A DNA stretch of 64,000 nucleotides from Mesorhizobium amorphae CCNWGS0123 (GTDB lineage Bacteria > Pseudomonadota > Alphaproteobacteria > Rhizobiales > Rhizobiaceae), in the NCBI RefSeq assembly GCF_001686985.1, contig NZ_CP015318.1, positions 4,152,001-4,216,000 of the forward strand. Direction: 5' to 3'. The notes beneath the pieces were generated by a model. It did not search any database. It was not told the DNA's origin and saw nothing but the letters and a program-made list of their open reading frames with translations. The stretch's first letter is position 1. Each line of letters opens with the position of its first letter. A program made the position numbers and the translations under genes. Shown here piece after piece: positions 1-8,960 of this stretch.

Positions 1-994
1 GCGGTCCGGCGACATCGCCGATGGCGTAGATACCAGGCACGTTGGTCTTGCCGTAACCGTCGACGACGACGCAGCCGCGGTCCGTCTTCACGCCGAGCGT
101 CTCGAGGCCGAGATTCTCGATATTGCCTTGTACGCCGACGGCCGAGATCATCCGGTCGGCGGTGATCTTCTCGACCTTGCCGTCCTTCATCTCGACATGC
201 GCGGTGACCGAATTGGCTGACTTCTCGACCTTGGTCACCTTGGCCTCGAGGATGATCTTCATCCCCTGCTTCTCGAACTGCTTCTGCGCAAACTTGGAAA
301 CCTCGGCATCCTCGACCGGCATCACCGCCGGCAACAGCTCGACCACCGTCACCTCGGCGCCCATGGTGCGGTAGAAGGAAGCGAACTCGATGCCGATGGC
401 GCCGGAGCCCATCACCAGCAGCGACTTCGGCATCTCCTTCGGCACCATCGCCTCGAAATAGGTCCAGATCAGCTTGCCGTCCGGCTCGATGCCGGGCAGC
501 GCGCGCGGCCTGGCGCCGGTCGCCAGGATGATGTGCTTAGCGGTGTAGGTGCCTTCGCCCTTGACGCCCTTCGGCGCCGGCGGCTGCGGCTCCATCGGCT
601 TCTTGGCTGTCTTCGAGACCACAATCTCGCCGGGCTTCGACAGCTTCGCCTCGCCCCAGATGACGTCGACCTTGTTCTTCTTCATCAGGAAGGCGACGCC
701 GCCGTTGAGGCGCAGCGAGACCTTGCGCGAACGGTCGACGACGGCGGCCGTATCGGCGCTGACCTTGCCGCCATCGAGCTTCAGCCCATAGTCCTTGAGA
801 TGATCCGAATAATGCATGATCTCGGCCGAGCGCAGCAGCGCCTTGGTCGGGATGCAGCCCCAGTTGAGGCAAATGCCGCCGAGATGCTCGCGCTCGACGA
901 TCGCCGTCTTGAAGCCGAGCTGGGCGGAGCGCACCGCCGTGACATAGCCGCCGGGGCCGGAGCCGATGATGATGACGTCGTAGGATTCAGCCAC
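1..994 (-). CDS. lpdA: Dihydrolipoamide dehydrogenase (E3), 3' end outside window
   Basis: E3 flavoprotein that reoxidises the lipoyl groups of the pyruvate dehydrogenase complex and passes electrons to NAD+. The first 331 residues are visible; the family is usually about 460-480 residues, so the C-terminal dimer domain lies beyond the window edge. The FAD-binding GSGPGG is at residues 11-16, the redox-active disulfide motif CLNWGCIPTK has its cysteines at 42 and 47, and an NAD-binding GSGAIG follows near residue 200. The start is GTG at 994, because the FAD-binding fold begins immediately after it and no ATG fits. It is the last visible gene of the pdh operon, 19 bp after the SGNH esterase. 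A proline/lysine-rich stretch near residues 150-165 (KKPMEPQPPAPK) is an insertion compared with short E3 enzymes. Confidence 0.95.
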   Translation of the reverse strand, partial: MAESYDVIIIGSGPGGYVTAVRSAQLGFKTAIVEREHLGGICLNWGCIPTKALLRSAEIMHYSDHLKDYGLKLDGGKVSADTAAVVDRSRKVSLRLNGGVAFLMKKNKVDVIWGEAKLSKPGEIVVSKTAKKPMEPQPPAPKGVKGEGTYTAKHIILATGARPRALPGIEPDGKLIWTYFEAMVPKEMPKSLLVMGSGAIGIEFASFYRTMGAEVTVVELLPAVMPVEDAEVSKFAQKQFEKQGMKIILEAKVTKVEKSANSVTAHVEMKDGKVEKITADRMISAVGVQGNIENLGLETLGVKTDRGCVVVDGYGKTNVPGIYAIGDVAGP

Positions 995-1013
995 GGGTTT
1001 TCTCCCTGATTTT

Positions 1014-1652
1014 CTAGAGTTCCAGCATCACGCGCACCAACGGTGCCAGCGCACTGCCGATGTTTCGCGTGTTTTGGGCATCGAGGTGGACGCCGTCCAG
1101 CGGTGTGGTCGTCGCCACCGTTCCGGCATCGAAAAAGCCGCAGCCTGCCTCGTCGGCAAGTGCGGAATATTGCGGCGCCAGCCGCTTCGAGGCTTCATCG
1201 CCGCCGGCGAACATTTCCTTGAATTCGGCATTGTCGGTGCGGCTGACCGCGGGCGGCGCGACGAGCAGAATCTGCGGCGCCGGCCAATCGAACGGGTAGT
1301 CGTGGCCGCGCACGATATCGATCAGCCGCTGCATGCCTTGCTTGGCGGCGACCGGATTGCCGTGGATCCACGGCTTCATGTCGTTGGCGCCGAGCATGAT
1401 GATGATCAGGTCGAGCGGCGCATGCGTCATCAGCACCGTCGGCAACAGCCTGGCACCGTTGCGGTCGGCGCCGGCCAGGTGGTCGTCGAAGGCCGTGGTG
1501 CGGCCGTTCAGGCCGTCGGCGATGACCTCGATGTTGCCGCCCAAAGTCGCGCGCAGCACGCTCGGCCAGCGGTCTTCCAGCGCATGGCGTCCGAGGCTGG
1601 CGGCGTCATAGCCCCAGGTCAGCGAATCGCCAAAGCAGAGAATTGTCTTCAT
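1014..1652 (-). CDS. SGNH/GDSL-family esterase (arylesterase-like)
   Basis: A 212-residue SGNH hydrolase, probably a cytoplasmic serine esterase acting on short acyl or aryl esters. Block I is FGDSLTWGYD with the nucleophilic Ser at residue 10; the block III Asn is in GANDMK; the catalytic Asp/His pair is in DGVHLD near the C-terminus. The EDRWPSVL and LNGRTTAFDDH segments resemble the arylesterase group known from Agrobacterium. No signal peptide is visible. The ATG at 1652 was preferred to longer in-frame starts because it begins directly at the core strand and overlaps the stop of the upstream membrane-protein gene in an ATGA, suggesting translational coupling. It sits between pdhC and lpdA, in the same transcript; a role in PDH metabolism is not evident from sequence. 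Confidence 0.88.
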   Translation of the reverse strand: MKTILCFGDSLTWGYDAASLGRHALEDRWPSVLRATLGGNIEVIADGLNGRTTAFDDHLAGADRNGARLLPTVLMTHAPLDLIIIMLGANDMKPWIHGNPVAAKQGMQRLIDIVRGHDYPFDWPAPQILLVAPPAVSRTDNAEFKEMFAGGDEASKRLAPQYSALADEAGCGFFDAGTVATTTPLDGVHLDAQNTRNIGSALAPLVRVMLEL

Positions 1653-2074
1653 GCGTTTGTCCCACCCCTGCCGAACCCCGCCGCCGTGCCTTTGAGGCGC
1701 CAGCGCACGAACAGCCATTGCACGATGATCGCCACGACGCCGGGCAGGATCAGCCCGGCAACGATTGAAAGATCGCTTGCGGTCGCACGGTTCTCGGCCG
1801 GCACGGAAAACGTCCAGCCGGCGAGCGCCAGCAGCGTCAGTGCGAAAACCGCCAGCAGCCACCACAACATCCGGTCGACCGCTCGAACCGGCTCGGCGCG
1901 GAACTGGACCAGAAAGAAGATGACGGTCACGACGATGACGATCAGGGCCGTCGCCGCGAAGACCAGTATGTACTCTTCCGTCGCGCCGGTGAGGACGGCC
2001 AGTTCCTGCACCACCAACCCGCCAGCCAGACCGGAAAGGATGAAGGCGAAAAGGCTGGTGAAGAATTTCCGCAC
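1649..2074 (-). CDS. Small hydrophobic membrane protein inside the pdh operon
   Basis: A 141-residue protein with about four predicted membrane helices (roughly residues 4-24, 33-57, 65-88 and 98-124) and a short basic C-terminal tail. I do not recognise the family. The start is GTG at 2074, preceded by an AGGAAAAGG ribosome-binding site; no ATG is available in frame before the hydrophobic core. It begins 14 bp after the pdhC stop and its TGA overlaps the ATG of the SGNH esterase. This tight spacing suggests both are co-transcribed with pdhC and lpdA. No catalytic or ligand-binding motif is visible, so no function is proposed. Confidence 0.75.
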   Translation of the reverse strand: MRKFFTSLFAFILSGLAGGLVVQELAVLTGATEEYILVFAATALIVIVVTVIFFLVQFRAEPVRAVDRMLWWLLAVFALTLLALAGWTFSVPAENRATASDLSIVAGLILPGVVAIIVQWLFVRWRLKGTAAGFGRGGTNA

Positions 2075-2088
2075 CGCCTTTTCCTTTC

Positions 2089-3453
2089 CTAGACCAGCAT
2101 GCCCATCGGATTTTCGATCATGCGCTTGAAGGCGCCGAGGAGTTCCGCACCCAGCGCGCCGTCGACGGCCCGGTGATCGGTCGACAGCGTCACCGACATG
2201 ACTGTAGCGATCCTGATCTCGCCGTTCTTGACCACCGCCCGCTCCTCGCCCGCACCCACCGCCAGGATCGTCGCATGCGGCGGGTTGATGACGGCGGCAA
2301 AGTCCTTGACGCCGAACATGCCGAGATTGGACACCGCCGTCGTGCCGCCCTGATACTCCTCCGGCTTCAGCTTGCGGCTGCGCGCCCGGCTCGCCAGGTC
2401 CTTCATCTCGTTGGAGATGGTGGACAGCGTCTTTTCCTCGGCGCGGCGGATGATCGGCGTGATTAGGCCGCCGGGGATCGACACCGCAACGCCCACATCG
2501 GCGTGCTTGTGCTTGACCATGGCGCTGTCGGTCCATGACGCGTTGGCATCCGGCACCGCCTTCAGCGCCATGGCCATCGCCTTGATCACCATGTCGTTGA
2601 CCGAGAGCTTGTAGGCAGGCGCCTCGCCCTTCTCGGTCTTCTTCACGGGAGCCGCAGCATTGAGCTGCGTGCGCAGCGCCAAGAGCGCATCGAGTTCGCA
2701 GTCGAGCGTCAGGTAGAAATGCGGGATCGTGCTCTTGGCCTCGACCAGCCGGCGCGCAATGGTCTTGCGCATATTGTCGTGCGGGACGAGTTCGTAGGAG
2801 CCGGCTTCGAAAAGGCGAAGCACCTGATCGTCCGACATCGCCTTGGGCGCCGCAGCCGCCGGTGCCGGGGCGCCGGCAGGCGCTGCTTTTGCGGCCGGGG
2901 CGGCCTTGGCGCCGCCACCGGCAATCGCCGCCTCGACATCGGCCTTGACCACGCGACCATGCGGGCCGGTGCCTGTCACCGCCGAGACATCGACGCCGGC
3001 ATCCTTGGCGATGCGCCGGGCAAGCGGCGAAGCGAAGGTACGCTCGCCAGCCGCGTGGCCATTGGCAACCGGCGCCGCTTCTGCTTTGGGTGCCGGCGCT
3101 GCAGCCGGTTCCGGCTTCGGCGCCTCGGCCTTGGTAGATTCAGCCTTGGGTGCCTCGGCCTTGGCTGGCGCGGCTGCACCACCGCTCTTGGCAGCGGCTC
3201 CTGTGTCCTCGCCTTCAGCCGCGAGCACCGCGATCAGCGCATTGACCTTGACGCCTTCGGTGCCGGCCGGAACCACCAGCTTGGCGACCGTGCCCTCATC
3301 GACGGCCTCGACCTCCATGGTCGCCTTGTCGGTCTCGATCTCGGCGATCACGTCGCCCGGCGAAACCTTGTCGCCTTCTTTCACGAGCCACTTGGAAAGA
3401 TTGCCCTCTTCCATCGTGGGCGAGAGCGCCGGCATGGTGATGTTGATTGGCAT
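2089..3453 (-). CDS. pdhC: Pyruvate dehydrogenase E2, dihydrolipoamide acetyltransferase
   Basis: A 454-residue E2 core enzyme that transfers acetyl groups from lipoyl-lysine to CoA. Domains in order: one lipoyl domain (residues 1-80, lipoyl-Lys43 in ETDKATMEVE), a long Ala/Pro/Lys linker (about 85-135), a peripheral-subunit-binding domain (about 140-177, ASPLARRIAKDAG), a second Ala-rich linker, and the catalytic acyltransferase domain from about 225. The catalytic His/Asp signature is DHRAVDG near residue 430. Length and architecture match alphaproteobacterial single-lipoyl E2. It follows pdhB by 18 bp. Its lipoyl-domain coding sequence is very close at the DNA level to that of pdhB. Confidence 0.97.
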   Translation of the reverse strand: MPINITMPALSPTMEEGNLSKWLVKEGDKVSPGDVIAEIETDKATMEVEAVDEGTVAKLVVPAGTEGVKVNALIAVLAAEGEDTGAAAKSGGAAAPAKAEAPKAESTKAEAPKPEPAAAPAPKAEAAPVANGHAAGERTFASPLARRIAKDAGVDVSAVTGTGPHGRVVKADVEAAIAGGGAKAAPAAKAAPAGAPAPAAAAPKAMSDDQVLRLFEAGSYELVPHDNMRKTIARRLVEAKSTIPHFYLTLDCELDALLALRTQLNAAAPVKKTEKGEAPAYKLSVNDMVIKAMAMALKAVPDANASWTDSAMVKHKHADVGVAVSIPGGLITPIIRRAEEKTLSTISNEMKDLASRARSRKLKPEEYQGGTTAVSNLGMFGVKDFAAVINPPHATILAVGAGEERAVVKNGEIRIATVMSVTLSTDHRAVDGALGAELLGAFKRMIENPMGMLV

Positions 3454-3471
3454 TTTTTCCTCCCGCCCGGC

Positions 3472-4857
<1,386 letters not shown>

Positions 4858-4871
4858 GTCCTTGCCCTCCC

Positions 4872-5903
4872 TTACAGTACGATGTCGGTCCAGAGCTCGG
4901 ACGGATCCGGCTCTGCGTCGTTCTGGGCAAAATCAGCGGCGTCGGCGACGATGTCGCGGACCTCCTTGTCGATGGCCTTGAGCTCGTCCTCACTTGCCCA
5001 TTTCTTGTCGATCAGCCGCGCCTTGACCTGCTCGATCGGGTCATGCTCGGAGCGCATCTTCTGCACTTCTTCCTTGGAGCGATACTTCGCCGGATCGGAC
5101 ATCGAATGGCCGCGATAGCGATAGGTCTGCATTTCGAGGATCAGCGGACCGTTGCCGGATCGGCACCACTCGGTGGCGACGTCGGCGGCGGCCTTCACCG
5201 CGCGCACATCCATGCCGTCGACCTGGATGCCGGGGATCTTGAACGAGGCGCCGCGATGCGAGAAATCGGTCTCGGCCGACGAGCGCGACACCGAGGTACC
5301 CATGGCGTAGCGATTGTTCTCGATGATGAAGATCACCGGCAGCTTCCACAGCGAGGCCATGTTGAAGCTTTCATAGACCTGGCCCTGATTGGCCGCACCG
5401 TCACCGAAATAGGTCAGCGACACGTTCTTGTTCTCGCGGTAGCGGTTGGCGAAGGCGAGCCCGGTGCCGAGCGACACCTGCGCGCCGACGATGCCGTGGC
5501 CGCCATAGAAATGCTTCTCCTTGGAGAACATGTGCATGGAGCCGCCCTTGCCCTTCGACAGGCCGCCGCGGCGCCCGGTCAACTCGGCCATGACGCCGCG
5601 CGGCGACAGCTCCATCGCCAGCATGTGGCCGTGGTCGCGATAGGCGGTGATCATCTGGTCGCCGTCGATCAAGGCCATCTTCATGCCGGTGACGACCGCT
5701 TCCTGGCCGATATAGAGGTGGCAGAAGCCGCCGATGAAGCCCATGCCGTAAAGCTGGCCGGCCTTTTCCTCGAAGCGTCGGATGAGCAGCATGTGCCGGT
5801 AGGCGGCAAGCTCCTCGTCCTTGGTGAAATCAGCTGGTTTGGGGGCGGAAAGTCCCGATGATTTGACGGATTTGGCAGGCGCTTTTCTGGCGGCGGTGGC
5901 CAT
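4872..5903 (-). CDS. pdhA: Pyruvate dehydrogenase E1 alpha subunit
   Basis: A 343-residue E1 alpha subunit that binds thiamine diphosphate and decarboxylates pyruvate. The diphosphate/Mg2+ motif GDGAANQG, ending in an IIENN asparagine pair, is seen around residues 168-197. The phosphorylation-loop-like YRYRGHSMSDPAKYR is near residue 260. The first 20 residues are Ala/Lys-rich and probably flexible. The ATG at 5903 is preceded by AGGGAGTG, a good ribosome-binding site. It is the first gene of the pdh operon. The 195 bp upstream separate it from ftsB and hold a small hairpin (5939-5960), but I could not place a promoter with confidence. Confidence 0.97.
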   Translation of the reverse strand: MATAARKAPAKSVKSSGLSAPKPADFTKDEELAAYRHMLLIRRFEEKAGQLYGMGFIGGFCHLYIGQEAVVTGMKMALIDGDQMITAYRDHGHMLAMELSPRGVMAELTGRRGGLSKGKGGSMHMFSKEKHFYGGHGIVGAQVSLGTGLAFANRYRENKNVSLTYFGDGAANQGQVYESFNMASLWKLPVIFIIENNRYAMGTSVSRSSAETDFSHRGASFKIPGIQVDGMDVRAVKAAADVATEWCRSGNGPLILEMQTYRYRGHSMSDPAKYRSKEEVQKMRSEHDPIEQVKARLIDKKWASEDELKAIDKEVRDIVADAADFAQNDAEPDPSELWTDIVL

Positions 5904-6098
5904 GCATCACTCCCTGTTGGCGTCTCTTTGCGGACATTAGAGCAAGATGAAATCTGCTCTGAGGGAGATCAGTTCTCCCCACCGATTTGAGCAAGGCTAA
6001 CACGCGGGAAAGCGTTTCGCTATGCAGAAAAATGCATGGCTGTCATGCGTCTAAGCGATTAAAATCATTGCAAATATCAACGATTAACTGAAATTCAG

Positions 6099-6422
6099 TT
6101 ATTTCGCTGAAGCCGGCAGCATGATGGTGATTTCGTCGGCATGGGAGACATTGAGCGCCTTGCGCGCCTGCTCGTCAAGCATGTCCTTCTCCAGCGTACC
6201 TTCATGCATCAGCTGGACACGGCGTTCGAGATCGACCCGCCGCGCCTTGATGGCGTCGAGCTTGCCCTGCAGATCGACCGCCTGGGCCGCGAGCTGGTAC
6301 TTGGAGTAGATGCCGAATTCGCCGTGATAGGCGTGGAAGCCGAAATAGGCCAGGAACAGCACGCAGAGCGAGGGGATGATCAGCCGGCCGGTGTTTCTCT
6401 GCTTGTGCTGGCGTGTCCACAT
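6099..6422 (-). CDS. ftsB: Septum formation initiator FtsB/DivIC-like protein
   Basis: A 107-residue bitopic membrane protein of the divisome. It has a short basic cytoplasmic tail (RQHKQRNTGR), one transmembrane helix at about residues 14-30 (LIIPSLCVLFLAYFGFHAYH), and a periplasmic coiled coil at about 40-75 rich in Leu, Gln and Arg. In the family it bridges FtsL and FtsQ and helps activate septal peptidoglycan synthesis. The position between enolase and pdhA is the usual one in Rhizobiales. A perfect 15-bp palindrome (AACTGAAATTCAGTT, 6086-6100) overlaps the stop codon and may form the end of its transcript. Confidence 0.9.
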   Translation of the reverse strand: MWTRQHKQRNTGRLIIPSLCVLFLAYFGFHAYHGEFGIYSKYQLAAQAVDLQGKLDAIKARRVDLERRVQLMHEGTLEKDMLDEQARKALNVSHADEITIMLPASAK

Positions 6423-6507
6423 GGCGCTCGTCCTCTCAACGCCTCTTTCTCGCCGATTGTGCTTAATGGACGGTTACGGACGGCCGGATTCGGCAGCCGC
6501 GAAAAAC

Positions 6508-6535
6508 AAAAGGGCGGGAATGCTCCCGCCCTTTT
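6508..6535 (-). terminator. Intrinsic terminator downstream of enolase
   Basis: A perfect 12-bp stem (AAAAGGGCGGGA paired with its complement) closes a 4-base loop. On the minus strand it is followed by T-rich sequence. It lies 24 bp after the enolase stop and before ftsB, so it most likely ends the eno transcript. Confidence 0.85.
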
Positions 6536-6558
6536 CGTTACTGGACATGGTCCGGAGA

Positions 6559-7833
6559 TCAGCTTTTCACGATCGACTTGCCGGCGTAGCGCGCCTGCTT
6601 GCCGAGTTCTTCCTCGATGCGGATCAGCTGGTTGTACTTGGCCATGCGGTCGGAGCGCGACAGCGAGCCGGTCTTGATCTGCCCGCAATTGGTGGCGACC
6701 GCCAGATCGGCGATGGTCGAATCCTCGGTTTCGCCCGAGCGGTGCGACATGACTGCGGTGTAGGCGGCCTTGTGCGCGGTCTCGACCGCGTCGAGCGTCT
6801 CGGTCAGCGAGCCGATCTGATTGACCTTGACCAGGATCGAATTGGCGACGCCCATGCGGATGCCGTCGCGCAGCCGCGCCGTGTTGGTGACGAACAGATC
6901 GTCGCCGACCAGCTGCGTCTTCTTGCCGATCAGGTCGGTCAGGATCTTCCAGCCTTCCCAGTCGTCCTCGGAGAGGCCGTCCTCGATCGAGATGATCGGA
7001 TAGTCGGCGGCGAGCTTGGCCAGGTACTTGGCCTGTGCCTTCGGATCGCGGGTCTTCTTCTCGCCTTCATAGACGTAGTTGCCGTCCTTGAAGAACTCGG
7101 TCGCCGCGCAGTCGAGGCCGAGCGCCACGTCCTCGCCCGGCTTGAAGCCGGCCTGCTCGATCGATTCCATGATGAAATCGAGCGCCGACGGCGCGCTCTT
7201 CAGATTCGGAGCGAAGCCGCCCTCGTCGCCGACATTGGTGTTGTGGCCGGCATCCTTCAGCTTCTTGCGCAGCGTGTGGAAGATCTCCGAGCCCCAGCGA
7301 ACGCCGTCGCGCAGCGTCGGCGCGCCGATCGGCAGGATCATGAATTCCTGGAAGTCGATCGGGTTGTCGGCATGGGCGCCGCCATTGATGATGTTCATCA
7401 TCGGCACCGGCAGCACATGCGCCTTGGCACCGCCGACATAGCGGTAGAGCGGCAGGCCGGCCGCTTCGGCAGCGGCCTTGGCGACCGCCAGCGACACGCC
7501 GAGGATGGCATTGGCGCCGAGCCGGCTCTTGTTGGGCGTGCCGTCAAGCTCGATCATGGTCTGGTCGATATGGATCTGGTTTTCGGCTTCCATACCGCCG
7601 ATCGCCTCGAACAGTTCGCCATTGACGGCCTCGACCGCCTTGAGCACGCCCTTGCCGAGGTAGCGGGGCCCGCCGTCGCGCAACTCTACGGCTTCATGAG
7701 CGCCGGTCGAGGCGCCTGACGGCACCGCGGCGCGGCCCATGGAGCCGTCTTCCAGCACCACGTCGACCTCGACGGTCGGATTTCCACGGCTGTCCAGGAT
7801 TTCACGCCCGACAATGTCGATGATGGCGGTCAT
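6559..7833 (-). CDS. eno: Enolase (phosphopyruvate hydratase)
   Basis: A 424-residue glycolytic enzyme converting 2-phosphoglycerate to phosphoenolpyruvate, with Mg2+. The N-terminal signature DSRGNPTVEVDV is at residues 13-24, and the substrate loop SGASTG follows near 40. The metal-binding Asp and Glu residues are in LGLDCAATEF and SIEDGLSEDDW. The catalytic lysines are in SILVKVNQIG and near the C-terminal family signature. SHRSGETEDSTIADLAVA holds the conserved His and Ser-Gly motif. Length is typical. It is transcribed alone, with its own terminator. Confidence 0.98.
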   Translation of the reverse strand: MTAIIDIVGREILDSRGNPTVEVDVVLEDGSMGRAAVPSGASTGAHEAVELRDGGPRYLGKGVLKAVEAVNGELFEAIGGMEAENQIHIDQTMIELDGTPNKSRLGANAILGVSLAVAKAAAEAAGLPLYRYVGGAKAHVLPVPMMNIINGGAHADNPIDFQEFMILPIGAPTLRDGVRWGSEIFHTLRKKLKDAGHNTNVGDEGGFAPNLKSAPSALDFIMESIEQAGFKPGEDVALGLDCAATEFFKDGNYVYEGEKKTRDPKAQAKYLAKLAADYPIISIEDGLSEDDWEGWKILTDLIGKKTQLVGDDLFVTNTARLRDGIRMGVANSILVKVNQIGSLTETLDAVETAHKAAYTAVMSHRSGETEDSTIADLAVATNCGQIKTGSLSRSDRMAKYNQLIRIEEELGKQARYAGKSIVKS

Positions 7834-8032
7834 TTGCGATGTCCCCGATTGATCGATTGAAGCGTCGCGCCCCTCTTAGCCAAAGCGCTGCAAAAGGCAA
7901 TCGGGCGGCTCGCAAATAGTGCCGCTGCGTCGATTCACGAAGCGCAAATTTTTGTCATCATAAGTCATGCGCGGCGAACCGGTTTCTGGTCTATGATTCT
8001 CCCGCGCGGGGCGAAACAGGAGGAGTTTCGCC

Positions 8033-8155
8033 ATGTCCCAGTTGAGCGGTATCGTGAGTTTGTTCCTGATTGCGGCGGCGTTCCTGACATCGTGCGACAG
8101 TCAGAAGCCACAGCAGGGCGCGGTGCAATTGTCGACCCTCAACGCGGCGGAGTAG
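8033..8155 (+). CDS. Predicted 40-residue lipoprotein (entericidin-like size)
   Basis: A 40-residue peptide with a Met-Ser-Gln start, a hydrophobic helix (IVSLFLIAAAF) and a lipobox LTSC with the Cys at residue 21, then a short polar tail. A strong ribosome-binding site, CAGGAGGAG, ends about 8 bases before the ATG, and an intrinsic terminator follows the stop by 15 bp. These flanking signals make it likely to be a real gene although it is very short. It would be exported by Sec, lipidated, and anchored in a membrane. I cannot assign a function. Entericidins are similar in size but their repeat signature is not evident. Confidence 0.65.
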   Translation: MSQLSGIVSLFLIAAAFLTSCDSQKPQQGAVQLSTLNAAE

Positions 8156-8170
8156 GTTTTCTTCGCAGAC

Positions 8171-8206
8171 AAAGGGCCCCCGGTCATTCGGGGGCCCTTT
8201 TCTTTT
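8171..8206 (+). terminator. Intrinsic terminator after the small lipoprotein gene
   Basis: An 11-bp perfect stem (AAAGGGCCCCC with its complement) with an 8-base loop, followed by TCTTTT on the plus strand. It sits 15 bp after the lipoprotein stop. Confidence 0.88.
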
Positions 8207-8228
8207 GCGGCTGGGTTGCCCTACCCGG

Positions 8229-8594
8229 TCAGTGCCAATAGGGCTCAACCTTGTAGTAGTCGTATGACGCATCGCGCGCCATCTCGCCGTCAGCGCCCGT
8301 CAGTTCGTTGATCGAATAGGCCGGCGCGGATTTCAGCTGTTCCTTGGAGAACGGCACGACATAGCCGCCCTTGTCCTCGTCATAGTCGAGGCTCGCCCAC
8401 GGAATGGCATGGTATTTCTCGCCAATGCCGAGAAATCCGCCAAAGCCGATGACCGCGAACATGATGCCATTCGAGGTCTTGTCGAGCATGACATCCTCGA
8501 TGCTGCCGATGTGCGTGCCTTCGGTGTTGTAGACCGACGTGCCGATGACCCGCGAAGCGGCAATGGCTTCGGTGTGTCCCGTCTGGGTTGTCAT
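8229..8594 (-). CDS. PRC-barrel domain protein
   Basis: A 121-residue soluble protein with a PRC-barrel fold over about residues 15-85: VIGTSVYNTEGTHIGSIEDVM, then IMFAVIGFGGFLGIGEKYHA and IPWASLDYD. PRC-barrel proteins occur in the photosynthetic reaction centre H subunit, in RimM, and in many stand-alone stress or envelope proteins of rhizobia. The C-terminal third is acidic and tyrosine-rich (SYDYYKVEPYWH). No signal peptide or membrane helix is visible. It appears monocistronic. Function is unknown beyond the domain. Confidence 0.85.
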   Translation of the reverse strand: MTTQTGHTEAIAASRVIGTSVYNTEGTHIGSIEDVMLDKTSNGIMFAVIGFGGFLGIGEKYHAIPWASLDYDEDKGGYVVPFSKEQLKSAPAYSINELTGADGEMARDASYDYYKVEPYWH

Positions 8595-8683
8595 GGTGGT
8601 GCTCCTCTTTTGTCTCTGCCACTATGCATTGACAATGAGGGGCGCTGACGAAGGTTCCAGACTTTTCTTCGGCGGGTGGAAGG

Positions 8684-8887
8684 CTAGTCGGCGAGAATGA
8701 ACGTGACCTTCATATTGACCCGGTAGGCGGCGATCTTGCCGTCCTCGACGTCGATCTTCTGGTCCTGGATCCAGGCGCCCTCGACGTTCTTGAGGGTCTT
8801 TACGGCACGCGCAATTCCCTTTTCGATAGCGTCCTGAAAGCTCTTCTTGGACGACGACGTGATCTCGGTGACGCGGGCGACGGACAT
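8684..8887 (-). CDS. Dodecin family flavin-binding protein
   Basis: A 67-residue dodecin-like protein. Dodecins assemble as hollow dodecamers that store flavins or related cofactors. The fold is visible as strand VARVTEITSSS, a helix over roughly residues 15-34 (DAIEKGIARAVKTL), and strands GAWIQDQKIDVEDG and AAYRVNMKVTFIL. The Trp at about residue 38 is at the usual flavin-stacking position. Length matches the family (about 65-75). It starts 73 bp before kdsA ends and may be a separate transcript. Confidence 0.88.
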   Translation of the reverse strand: MSVARVTEITSSSKKSFQDAIEKGIARAVKTLKNVEGAWIQDQKIDVEDGKIAAYRVNMKVTFILAD

Positions 8888-8960
8888 GGCTTCCTCCTGC
8901 CAAGACGCTCAGTTGCAGGGCAAGCCTACAACTGACCCCGGCAGACGACAAGCGCGGGTG

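Noticed and set aside
5904..6098. tRNA, 6S RNA or tmRNA genes in intergenic gaps
   Set aside because: I looked for T-loop (GGTTCGAATCC) signals and alphaproteobacterial tmRNA tag codons in all gaps over 80 bp and saw none.
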